From: Pseudeuparius sepicola
Taxonomy: Eukaryota > Arthropoda > Insecta > Coleoptera > Anthribidae
Reading direction: 5' to 3'
NCBI GenBank assembly: GCA_963920635.1
Contig: OY987300.1
Span: 60,922,915 to 60,986,914 of the forward strand
DNA length: 64,000 nt
The position numbers and the translations under genes are program-made. Numbering within the stretch: position 1 is the first letter of the stretch; each line of letters starts with the position of its first letter. Positions 35,772 through 46,140 of this stretch are shown piece by piece. The notes under the pieces are model-generated. The model saw only the letters and a program-made list of their open reading frames with translations, had not been told where the DNA came from and did not search any database.

Positions 35772-37077
35772 CAGTGGCGTATTCAAGGGGGGCAAAGGGG
35801 GCAATTGCCCCCCCCCCCAGAGCTGTCTTGATAAACGAGATTTGTAATATCAAAATTAATAATACCAAAAATTATATACTCCTGGCCTAATCTGAAAATG
35901 CAGTGAACATCAAACATCTACAATTTGTTATTTGTTTCATCTTGTCTTCTCGAACGAAATTAAAATCTGTGCACTAGTGCAGTAGATTTGAGGACGGGCC
36001 ACCGTATATTATGCACACTCACACACTCCGTCGGTCGCAGCGCGTAACCGTAAATTAGGCAAAACAGCCTACTAAACATATTTTGCACAATTACAGTGTG
36101 TCAGAAAGAACATTTTCAAAACTGAAAATTTTAAAAATTTATAATTAGAAACAATATTAGCGAAAACCGACTGAATGGGATAACACTCCTTTATGTATAC
36201 CCTGAAATACCCATATCTCCAGAGGAGATATTTGACGAGCTCAAGACCGAAAAAAGGATACCTACTTGATTTTGTGATATAGATTTTACTTGTTCGAAGA
36301 AGAATTATTTTTATATTATACAGGATAATAACTTGAAAAATTAAAAAGAAAAATGGAAAATATGACGAAAACTTCATTTGAACCTAGGTCCGCAGATGTT
36401 TGGTTCTCGAGATGCAGGGTGTTGAAATTGAAATTTTATTTTCGATTTTTTTTAAGTAACTTTTTGCGACGACAAAATATTCTTGCAAAAAAACAACAAC
36501 AACAAGTTAATTAAACTGTCAAAAAATAAATGTGCTTGTTTATTTAAATTTTATTTGAATTTAATTGCATACTAGTGTCGATATGCACCTGCATCGATGC
36601 AGAAATTTGAAAATTTCGTGAAAACGGTCAAAAGTATATCTTTTTGCTTAGAAAACGTGTGGGAAGAGGTACATTCACAAAATGTCGTAAAAGTTTACTA
36701 TCAAAAAAGTTCGGGCAAATTAAATTAAATAATGATAGCGTACGCAGCGCCCTCTACGGATTGCACCAAAAATAATACTAAATTATCACTTCTCTTCCCA
36801 AAGAAAAACACGGCTACCAAATTTTGCAAGAAAATTTTGTCGTCTCAAAAAGTTACTTAAAAAATCGAAAATAAAATTTGTTCATATGAAGTTTTCGTCA
36901 TATTTGCCATTTTTCTTTTTAATTTTTCAAGTTGGTACATTTATTTCCAGACACCCTGTATTTATTTATTTCAGAAAATATGTTTTTGTTCTGTTTTTAT
37001 TCATTAAAATTATCAACAGAGTTTTGTTATTTATAACTGATTGCCCCTCCCAGACGTTAATCCTGGATACGCCACTG
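35772..37077. mobile_element. hAT-type element in the SDR intron, with nested foldback
   Basis: The ends are CAGTGGCGTATTCAAGG and, inverted on the right, CAGTGGCGTATCCAGGA. The flanks ATGCTGCG (35764..35771) and ACGCTGCG (37078..37085) are an 8-bp TSD with one mismatch. Long C or C-rich runs lie inside the ends, as in 7822..8319. The interior (about 36100..36960) is a second element: inverted arms with ATATGACGAAAACTTCAT (36360) and ATGAAGTTTTCGTCATAT (36885), plus CAGGGTG/CACCCTG motifs. There is no transposase. Frames 36072..36377 and 36886..37131 are the two arms of the foldback. Confidence 0.8.
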
Positions 37078-38634
37078 ACGCTGCGTCCCGTAAGGCTGCA
37101 TTTCTTATTATTCCTTCATTCAACGGCTTAACGCTCGACCGGGACAGTTTTTGCGTATGGCGGGATGCCGTTTCCGTTTTTACAGTGGCGCGCACGTTTG
37201 AGTTGTTTCGGCCAACTAATCCAGGCAGAAATCCTCATTTTTCGTGAAATCAGTAGGTACCTACAATACAGGCAAAAATTTTAAATCACGCTTATGTCTT
37301 TAAGTTTAAGAATCCTTTATAATATAGCAATTCTAATTTTAAATTTCCAATACTTAAGAACTAAGTACTTACACAAACGCTTATGCCATTTTGGTGTATG
37401 ACTTCAAGGGTTAATTTAAATTACAAAATTACTTACCGATGGATTATTGTCCTAAAACATTTTAGTTTTGGCGATCAGGGAAGTGCCACAAGCCGCACAG
37501 CTAAGCATAATAACTCGAAAATGTATCTAAGTACCACATATTCACACCTATCACCAATCACCATGTCAAAAATATAAAAATATTGTGTCAAAACTTGGTT
37601 ACTACTCAGAGCGATTTCCGTCATACGTATTTTATAATACACTAGAGCTTTGACTCCTTCCTGTAATTCTTTATTCAAATTGTTCTATAGTTATTTGTAG
37701 ATGCGTGTGGAGGCCGTTTTCAATATTATTTTGGCTTTTATTTTATCCCATGTGCGATTTCCCCCTTACCTTTTTTGGTTCTTGAGATAACAGAGTACCT
37801 ATTTATGCGGTGAAGGCGAGTGGGTCGAGATACGCTGGGGGCGTATCATTGCCACTCCCAAAAATTGAAATAATACCTAATTACTTTTACTTTACTTTTC
37901 TATACGAGTATTTTTACTAGCAGAAGCAATTAAAAAAACTAAATTTTGCAACTTGTGGGACAAGAAAAGTTTAAATAACATTGATAATGTTTTTGTTGAT
38001 AATTAAAATCTGTATTAAAAGTCGATTATGCCTACCTATATATATTCATTTTAATATTGTACAGACTAGATCAGAATTAGAATTAAGAATTAATTATTTT
38101 GAATTGATTATTATTTTATTCTCGATTTTATTACAATCATAATGAAAAACATCAAAATGCACACATAAAATTACAACAATAATTCAAGAACGCCTCCCCC
38201 TGACGCATTCTTTCAATAGTTTCCAAAGAATATTGTAACTTCTTCCGATTTTATCTAATGGAATGATCTTAACAACTTCCGAAGCATTTCGAAGATTTTC
38301 TCAACGCGACTCTTCATTTCCAAGGAAGCAAGGTACCTATTTCCGCACTGTTTTGAAACAATGACAAAATCACTTAAATTGTGAGTTCAAAACAATACAA
38401 GACACTCACGAACATTTTACAAGGGACTCTCCCTTAGATATACTTATTAGAAATTAAAAATTTTACCGAACTTTTTCAAAAGCCATTGGCCTAGAAATTA
38501 TGTCGCCAAGTACGTCACTGATGAATCTACAGTTCTGTTTGCGTATTTCTACATACCCAGTTTGAAGTTGACAATCTCTTTTCATTACAGATATAACAAA
38601 TAAAATGTGTAAATATTGCTTTTTTAACGCTCTG

Positions 38635-38679
<45 letters not shown>
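38635..38679. repeat. (AAT)n microsatellite
   Basis: About 15 uninterrupted ATA/AAT units lie in the SDR intron, preceded by CGCTCTGTATA, which resembles the terminus of the foldback elements. Confidence 0.9.
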
Positions 38680-38680
<1 letters not shown>

Positions 38681-39255
38681 TCTTTATTTTTACATTATGT
38701 CAATTTTGTACAGTTTCTATATTATATATCTTACTAAGTTAGAGACCTTTTCTGTATCTCGAAAACTAATATTTTATACACTTATGTGTAGAGGAACTTT
38801 TGGTTCTAAAATGACTTTCTACAAATTGTCAAAGTTTGTCTATAAAAACCGTGGTCGCCCTCTGTATATATAATTCATGTTTCACAAACCATTCAGTTAA
38901 TAATTAAATATAAAATACATTTTAAAACAAACGAAATTTCAACATACCTACCTTTTCCTATTAATATTTTTAGGAGTTTTTGAAAATTGTGGTTTCTAAA
39001 ATGACGGTTTATATTATTTTTGAAGATACTATATTTGTAATTTTAACATTTGCAACGTTTCCTGCAACTCTGTTGTTACCAGGCACCTTTTGCATGTGGC
39101 AGATAGAGTAAAATTGTAAGTTCCATGAGGAAACAAAAAAGTTACAAAAGGATAACTCTTTTTGGGGTAAACTTACGTGATCTAGTCATGTATTCAGAAT
39201 TACGGGGGACCTTGTTTTTACCAAAAACCTTAACCACGCCTCTAAAATACCGCAG

Positions 39256-39853
39256 GTCCGTTGTAAACTACTACGAGAGCGTCAACATAGTCGTGAATAG
39301 CGCCGGGATAATGAACGACACCGAATGGGAGCAGCAGCTGGACACCAACATCGCCGGCTGTGCCGTCGGCTCCCTCCTCGGCATGCAGTACATGTCCAGG
39401 TCCAGCAACGGCGAAGGCGGCATAGTGGTCAACATCGCCTCCATAATGGGCTTAATACCCTCATCGGGCTATCCGGTACACTCCATGACCCAGTTCGCCG
39501 TTTGCGGGTTTACCAAGGCGTTGGGGTGCGGCAAGCACTACGAGAGAACGGGGGTAAAGATCATAGGGTTGTGTCCAGGACTTACCGACACAGAACTGCT
39601 GAGCGAGGCGCCGAAAAATGCGATAAACGATAATTTTGCGGCAGAGTACCTGGAGGAGATTCGTGATGTTAAAGTGCAAAAGCCGGAGAGCGTGGCGAAA
39701 GGGTTGGTTGAGATTATGGAGGAAGCGAAGCCCGGCTCTATCTGGTTGGCCGCAAATGACCAGTTGCCTTACGAAGTTCATTACCCTGGGATAAGTGTGA
39801 AGAAACAGAAGCAGGAAGATAAAGAAGAAAAAGCGCACAAGGCCTCACTGTAG
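39256..39853 (+). CDS. 15-PGDH-like short-chain dehydrogenase, exon 2 (catalytic Tyr and Lys lost)
   Basis: Residues 114-312 and the stop TAG at 39851. Visible SDR features are NSAG (128-131, usual NNAG), the structural Asn145, the catalytic Ser176 in VNIASIMG, and the CPGLTDTEL motif (220-228). Where the family has PVYxxxK, this protein has PVHSMTQ (187-193): His189 replaces the active-site Tyr (codon CAC at 39479) and Gln193 replaces Lys (CAG at 39491). Each change needs one base. The rest is well conserved and open, so this looks like a binding-only or altered enzyme rather than a decayed pseudogene. The tail (296-312) is highly charged, KKQKQEDKEEKAHKASL. Codons in this exon are clearly GC-richer than the flanking DNA, as in a real gene. 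Confidence 0.92.
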
Positions 39854-39920
39854 AATGTAGAATAGTTCTTGACCTTGTAATGTTTTGAAACGTGTGGTTC
39901 ATTGTGACAAATTCGTATAA

Positions 39921-39926
39921 AATAAA
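39921..39926 (+). terminator. Polyadenylation signal of the SDR gene
   Basis: AATAAA lies 68 bp after the stop codon of the SDR gene, with a short 3' UTR between. The cleavage site is probably within the next 30 bp. Confidence 0.75.
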
Positions 39927-40413
39927 CTTGCCATAAATCAATGTATTTTCGTAGTTTTAGTGTCTAAGGTTGGATCGGGTTAAGTAGAAAAGCAAAATTG
40001 AGTAACAATGAAAATGACTCGCATGGAATGATCCTGGACACAATGAAACAATAAAGTATTTAGTTTCGATTTTTATGTGCTTACTTTTTATACACGGACC
40101 GAGAAGCGGAATGTTGTCTGTGATTTTAATTCTTTTTATAGATATGCTCGAAAAAATAGAAGTTAAACGCCACTTCTGACATTTATTTACTAACAGGAAA
40201 AGTGTGCGAAAAGTCCCTTTTGGGGAAATAGGGATGTTCCCAAAAAAATTAAATGCTGTCCATAAATAGCCTCCAAATTAAATCTATGAAATACAAAAAA
40301 AAACAATGTTCTCTGTAAAAAGAACTAATAGCGTTGCTGTGGTGACCAACTTTTTTTTTTCATATGGGACCCCCTATTTTTTATTGAAATGTTGTGATCA
40401 ACGTTCATTTCTG
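39927..40413. repeat. Non-coding interval with dispersed repeat
   Basis: The segment 40247..40320 resembles 60218..60295 (TTAAATGC, then AAATAGCCTCCAAATTAAAT, then ATGAAATAC), so it is probably a relic of a repeat. No gene is seen. Confidence 0.35.
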
Positions 40414-40681
40414 CATTAGGTACGACAAAACTATCTAATGGTTGTAACAAAATTTAACTTAAAGAAAAAACTTAACTTAAAGAAAATGTTCAAAGTGGGC
40501 ACCGTCATGCTCTACACAAAGTTCCAGCCTCTGTACAAATGATCTTGTTATATTTTAAAATACTTCACCCCTAATATCTCCCATGTCTCCAATAATTCGC
40601 GTGCATAAGTCATCCAAGTCGATTGTTTTATTTTTATTATATTCTTATTACAACCATTAGATATTTTTGACGTACCTAATG
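40414..40681. mobile_element. Inverted-repeat element holding a transposase 3' end
   Basis: Arms of about 33 bp start CATTAGGTACGACAAAACTA then TCTAATGGTTGTAA. The inverse at 40649..40681 differs by two or three bases. Between them on the minus strand lies the C-terminal end of a Tc1-like transposase. The structure looks like a short element kept between its own inverted repeats after internal deletion. Confidence 0.65.
40477..40629 (-). pseudogene. C-terminal remnant of a Tc1/mariner-group (DDE_3) transposase
   Basis: The minus strand reads LDDLCTRIIGDMGDIRGEVF, a stop, then ITRSFVQRLELCVEHDGAHF and EHFL before a stop at 40477..40479. The ending R-L-x-x-C-x-x-x-x-G-x-H-F-E-H-x-L is typical of the last residues of insect IS630/Tc1-like transposases. 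There is no catalytic domain. One in-frame stop makes it non-functional. Confidence 0.7.
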
Positions 40682-42582
40682 ACTAATGAGACTATGAAAG
40701 ATGAAAAAATTCAAGGTCACCAAAAATTGCCAAAAAATTACTTATAGAAATGTTCCTTTTTGCAGAATAGTGTTTATTTAGTATTAAGTATTAAGTTCTA
40801 ATGTCATGTCATTTTATATATTTTAGGTTCTTTTGGTTGTTCTAATCTACAATTGTTATTTTGATTGTTGTTTACTAAGCATGTAAATTTGCTCAATCTT
40901 CATCTTCTTATTTGTTTTTTTTTTTCAAAACTCTTTGATGGCAATCAAAATAATCGTAAATGAATATGAGCGTGATATTAGGATTCTACGAAACGATTAC
41001 GTAAGGCAGACATTTAAGTAAAGTCTCTGTCAATCGACCATGGTGACCACCTTTTTTGATTTCAGCTTTTTGTTTTTAGATTTCAGTATTTGCCAAGCAA
41101 CAGTATTTTGAATGAATAAAAATAAAATATTACTCGATTGAAAATAGACCGGAATACTTATAAGAGTTAATATAATGGAATTATTTTCAGTCTTTCAGTT
41201 AGTATTTGAGAAGGGTATATAGTTGCCAGTAAAGCCCAAGGTGGTAGGTAGTTATTACTTACATTAGTACATTACCCTCCACATTGTAGGTTGTAGGTCA
41301 ATAAAGTTGTATAAAATCCTACAAAAATGTTTTTGAGCTTCATTTGCATCATACTTCACTATACACTTATAAAACAAAAGCGTAAAAAAGCCCATTAAAC
41401 TAGGGTAATATAAGTATAAATAAAGCTTAGTTTAGAATAGTCTTAATCAAATAGGTGGACCTTTTGAACTCGCAATATTTAACAAAGTTGGGAGAATTCT
41501 GTAAATGTGCGCAATACAGGGTCGTGAACTTAAACATAAAATAAAGTACAGTGCTCTGTTAAACCCCGCTTGTGTTTAACTTGTTCATCTGGCTTTCCCA
41601 CACTATTAGCTTAACCGGTAACGCCAGCAGCTACAGCAGCAAACAGTCGTATTTTATACCATTTGCTGGCCGTAAATAGAGTTTGTCTTATAAGATCACT
41701 TGTCTTTCATTTTATATGTGGAAGAAACCTAAAGGGCCCAAACACACAGGGAAGACAAGTCTTGAAATAAAAAAGTCACAAGCGGAGGAAGTTTCGTCAA
41801 TTTTTGGGATTTTCAAAAATATCTCGGGGAGTAGGCCATGGATTTCCAAGGTATTTTACACTAAGCTAGCCTATCAAAAATGCAATTTTTTTTTTCAATG
41901 AAAATATTTCGCTCCGTCAATAGACAAGCTATGTATTTGTATTGAACAATTCAGAATTTTATTTTCGTTTAAACCGCAAAGTGATTTTAAAAAAGCAGAT
42001 ATTTATTTTTTTACCCCTTTAACTAAAAAACCGTTTTTCGGCCATAACTTTTTTGTCGAACGTCCTCTTTTCTTTCCCTCAGCGGTATTGGTGTTCACCC
42101 TGTACCTCTGTGTTATTGTTATTTGATAAGCTAAGAAACCTTAGGGATTTGCATCGGTCCCTTTAAAAGGAAACTTCGCACTTTGGGAATTCAGTTCGAA
42201 AGGCAAAGTTTCGCCTGATAGAAAGGAACTCTCCCAAAGATCAAAGAAGTGAAGTTTGTGTCGCTGGACCGCTACGATCCGGGAGCTTTTTAATGAATTA
42301 CCAGGGAACTGAGCGAGTTGGCCCAACAAAATTAGAAGTTGCTTTCAAGAATTAATTTTGTAAACTATTAACTTTCTTGCTTAAGTAAATGGTTTAAGAT
42401 TAGTTTCCGAGAAAGGTCAGCTGATTCACCGAAGTACTAAATAATTGTATTAACTATTGCCAGCTTCTTCCGTCTTACTAAACTGCATTAACTAAATTGA
42501 ATTAGGATTTTTAGCCGTTAACAGAATTTACACTTTTAACTTTTAGCCTCAAGCTCAATACCTTTTACAAAGGTGTAACGTA
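40682..42582. other. Non-coding interval
   Basis: No gene is recognised. Frames 41683..41901 plus and 42141..42329 minus have no known domain. Isolated terminus-like motifs occur: ATACAGGGTCGTG at 41514 and CACCCTGTACC at 42096. Confidence 0.4.
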
Positions 42583-43036
42583 TATAGTGAGCACGTAAAG
42601 GTTGGAATAAATTCGGTAAAATGTTGTACTGTGCGATTAAAAAAAACGCTTCGACACGTCCAACATAATTTTGAAAGGCGCATATTTTGACATATTTGTC
42701 GTTCTTGTGACATCATTACTAACCATGCTATATATTTTATAAATGGCAACCACTATATATTTTTTAAATGGCAACTACTATTTTTGATAGGGTCATTTAA
42801 AAGAACGCACTTTTCTTGTAGCGGTTTAGCAAATAATAATAATTTATTACCTAAAAAAAATCATAAATTTTACATTTAACATAAATTATTAATGTTTTAG
42901 ACATTTCTTTATTAGACAACTGTCGACTGTACCTACATTTTAGTGCTTATTATATTTTTTATTTTTATATTAAACCTCGTATTAAACAGTTCAACATTTT
43001 ACCGAATTTATTCCAACCTTTACGTGCTCGCTGTAT
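42583..43036. mobile_element. TIR element, ~450 bp
   Basis: The left end reads GTGAGCACGTAAAGGTTGGA, ATAAATTCGGTAAAATGTTG. The right end, 42990..43036, is its inverse (CAACATTTTACCGAATTTAT, TCCAACCTTTACGTGCTCGC). The outermost bases ATATAG and CTGTAT are consistent with the CTGTATA-type termini. Terminal repeats are about 45-50 bp with few changes. There is no transposase. Confidence 0.8.
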
Positions 43037-43251
43037 TCTGAAATTGTTTTTCTTTGCCAATATGGCCCTACTTGATCTAAAACAAAATATGTAAGTATAG
43101 CATAAAATGAATTATTTTTTAAAGCTCGAATTTTAACCAAATTTTTTGTTGACAGTGACATTGACCCCGTATACACGGTTTATACCTAGCCATAATTCCA
43201 AAAATGATTCTCATCCATAGACTTATATGTTCTCAACAAATTAGTCACACA

Positions 43252-44226
43252 CAGGGTAATTCGCAATCAAATGCCACCCGCAGTATAGCGGTATACTACT
43301 CGAAAAATAAAGTGACCCGTGTTTTTTCTTTTTACTCAAAGCTCTATATTAAATTCCCGACGGGCCCTTAAAACGGACCCCAATATTTTGATTTTTCGCT
43401 TCATATATGTTGTGCCCATAGATGAAAATTTAATTCTCTACAAAAAAACTATTCTTTTTTTATAAATTATATAGTTTGGGAGATAGCGTCCAAAATTCAG
43501 CTACCATGCGCACGATCTACGCATATTAAACATAAGTAGCAATAATCCAGTTACTTTTGGAAACAAAAGATGCCTTATGTTGCGGTGTTTTTAATTTAAT
43601 TAAGTATGTTTAAGTTTAGTTTAGATCACGAAATCATTTAGTAATAATAGTTTTGAAAAAGTAGACTCCAGCTAAATATCAAACAATAGCATAAATATCT
43701 TAATAAGGGTAGTGTGAATGTTGTGATTCCAATGGAAACTGAATTATTGCTAATAATATTTAATATGCGTGGGTACGTGCATGTTGGTTGGTCCCAAAAA
43801 AAAAATTAGAATAGTTTTTTTGTACCTAGAGAATTACATTTTGTAGAAAGTGTTTTAAATTAATTTAAAAAATAAATGCGCGAAAAATAGTTCCGATCAT
43901 AATAAAATAGATTAGTGGGCATATGTGGCGCCCTCTAGCGATTGCGGATATTGCGCTATAATGGAATTGTGTGAGTTAATTTTCTACGGGCACGAGCCAA
44001 ATGTCATCGAAATCGATCAAGCCGTTTAGAAGATATAGCGAAAACCAAAACATTAGGGCCCGTAGGGCCGTTAAGATAGTCAAGATAGAGCTTCCAACAC
44101 AGCTTACCCCGAGGCTTACCTTAACATGTTAGAGTAAGCTGTGCTTCCAGCAAAAGAAAAAACGGGTCATTTTATTTTTCGAGTAGAATACCTATGTACT
44201 ACGGGTGGCATTTGATTGTAATTATA
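43252..44226. mobile_element. Foldback/TIR element, ~970 bp
   Basis: The left end is CAGGGTAATTCGCAATCAAA then TGCCACCCGCAGTA. The right end inverts to ATTACAATCAAATGCCACCC then GTAGTACATAGG. AAAATAAAGTGACCCGT and its inverse ACGGGTCATTTTATTTT follow inside. A second small palindrome, CACAGCTTACCCC / AGTAAGCTGTGC, lies near 44098..44149. There is no coding content. Confidence 0.7.
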
Positions 44227-46101
44227 AATATGATTTCCCTATTATTGGTCTTGAAACGCTTATGAAATGCTATACATAATTAGATTTCATTAAGTGATTA
44301 CAGGTGAGATCACGCTGTGTCTCTAATCGATTCCTTTTCAATATTACATAAACTTCATTGATTACGATATTTTTAATTTTAACCTACCGTCTAGTTTGCA
44401 CAAATCGAACTTTGAAACACTCGCACCATGTTTTGTAGTTATTTATTGAGATGTGAATACTTTTCACCGTGATTATATAGTATATAATATATATCATTGT
44501 AAATGGGAAATAATCTATAGTTTTAAAGAAGGTAAATATCTATAGGGGCTTCCATTTCAAACGTAAGAGTATATTTGTTGTGAATTTTGATTTGCTGTTT
44601 TACGTCGCGGCAGTTTTGGAGCATTCGGAAAAGTTTGTACAACTTCTGTATAAACAATGTTTTGATCCTTTACATTTCTTAAATTTTTGTACACCCTGTG
44701 CACCCTTTCCTGCATTTGTTAAAATGTCTATGATAATCTTTCAACCTCTATCCCAGAATAGTTAAATTCTTTTCCGAACTATTTTTTTACCCAGTGGCGA
44801 TTCCGTAGTCGTATAATAATATCGTATATATTCACTGGAACGAGGCGACTGTCGGAAATATCCCTCGTTTCAGTAACGGGACGTAGCAATTGAATGTGGC
44901 CATTGTTGGCAGCGGCTACCGAGTCGGCTACTGTGTAGAAACCTCGTTAGTCGCGCTTACGTTCCAGTAGTCGAAAAGTTAGTTGTGGTCGGTCCCACGC
45001 AAGCTATGGGATGAAAGCATGACTATTTGATCGGCTACGGTATCCGGACGAACTTTCAAATATAGGAATGCTTTTATACAAGGGACTTTTCGCTGCAATG
45101 ATTTTGTTTATGAGTTCGAATACCATTTCGCTTCCTAGTGTGCCAGAAAATTGTCGAATCCGACTGTTTAAGTACCTGACCGTGGTTAAAATGTCAACAT
45201 CGGTTTCATAGTTTAGCAGTTTTTTTGTTGGTCTGGTTAACGCTGGCATTTTGAGGAAACCGCGGCCTTGAAGTTATAATGTAGAGTGCGCGAGTTTGCA
45301 TAAAAAGAAGTTAGGCGGTTGGGTTGATTTGGGATCATATTATTTTTTATAGCTCTGAAAAGGAGGTTAGGATGAGTTGAAGTCGTATAGAATTTTCAAG
45401 AGTTCCTTGATGAAGTCTTTCAGTCGATGTGGTGCTAATGAGGACTGTAGGTACTGAAGGGTTATACGATGCTGTAATACTTCTGTGGTCACAATTTTAA
45501 ATTCACATTGTGTTGCCATAGACTTGACAGTGTTAAGTTTGTTGTTTACATCTTGCTCTCTCTGATTTCATAAGATGACTGAGATGTGATGTTTGAGGAA
45601 TACGTCAGTTATAAATGAATAATAAGTAAATAAAGAAATATTATGTACAAATAAACTTAGATTTTAGATTGTCGGTTTTGTCGCAATTTGTATAATAAAA
45701 GAAGTGCCCGCAAGTGCTTCATAACTCACAAATTGTTTATTTTAACAGTCGCGGGTTTGGTTTATATTCCCCCGGCAAATTATTGTTACTGGTGATACAT
45801 TGTCCATTGGCCGGTTTCGTTCTAACGAAGGTCGAACGCAGACCGTGTTTTTCGCACGGAATGGGCTTCAGGTTATTGACTTGACTAATATCCTCATCCT
45901 GTGTTTAATGGGTCCACATGCACCTCTCAATTGACCGCACGGCTCGCCGCCAAACGCACCCGTTTCGTTTTTTTAACGATCAGCTGCCGCAGAGCGCAAC
46001 AGGTTTCGCTATTCTCGTTTGTAATCCGGACGCATTCATATTTTAGGTCTGGTTGTGTTGTTGCGATGGGCGCGATGTTTATTCCATTAAAATGCCATAA
46101 G
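44227..46101. other. Interval with hairpin and one unrecognised frame
   Basis: Positions 44832..44970 form an imperfect hairpin (CACTGGAACGAGGCGACT and AGTCGCGCTTACGTTCCAGT) with higher GC. The rest is non-coding so far as seen. ACACCCTGTGCACC at 44690 resembles a foldback terminus. Confidence 0.4.
45004..45249 (-). CDS. Unrecognised open frame, 81 codons
   Basis: The minus-strand frame runs from ATG at 45249 to the stop near 45004. The product starts MPALTRPTKKLLNYETDVDI and has a fairly protein-like middle (SRIRQFSGTLGSEMVFELIN, then KIIAAKSP). Composition is more natural than in most other short frames here and it adjoins slightly GC-richer DNA. No family is recognised. It could be an exon, a transposon remnant or chance. 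Confidence 0.2.
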   Translation of the reverse strand: MPALTRPTKKLLNYETDVDILTTVRYLNSRIRQFSGTLGSEMVFELINKIIAAKSPLYKSIPIFESSSGYRSRSNSHAFIP

Positions 46102-46133
46102 CGTTGACTGAAGGTTTAAATCTTCACCCAACG
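46102..46133. mobile_element. 32-bp palindromic micro-element with 7-bp TSD
   Basis: CGTTGACTGAAG, GTTTAAAT, CTTCACCCAACG. It begins and ends like the 180-bp MITE family. The flanks CCATAAG (46095..46101) and TCATAAG (46134..46140) match at six of seven bases, the same TSD length as the MITE. It would be essentially two termini with an 8-bp loop. Confidence 0.55.
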
Positions 46134-46140
46134 TCATAAG

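Larger units (their letters stand above)
35122..39255 (+). other. Intron of the SDR gene (4,134 bp)
   Basis: The donor is TTCAG followed by GTAGGTGAG, and the acceptor is TACCGCAG before GTCCGTTG. Splicing joins phase 2 to the first base of the next exon and gives AFRSVVNYYES, as expected between strand beta-3 and beta-4 of an SDR. The intron carries the hAT-type element at 35772..37077 and an (AAT)n tract. Open frames inside it are not genes. Confidence 0.85.

Noticed and set aside
39325..39838. Frames in other phases over the SDR exon 2
   Set aside because: Shadows of the true reading frame; His/Arg-rich or low-quality products.
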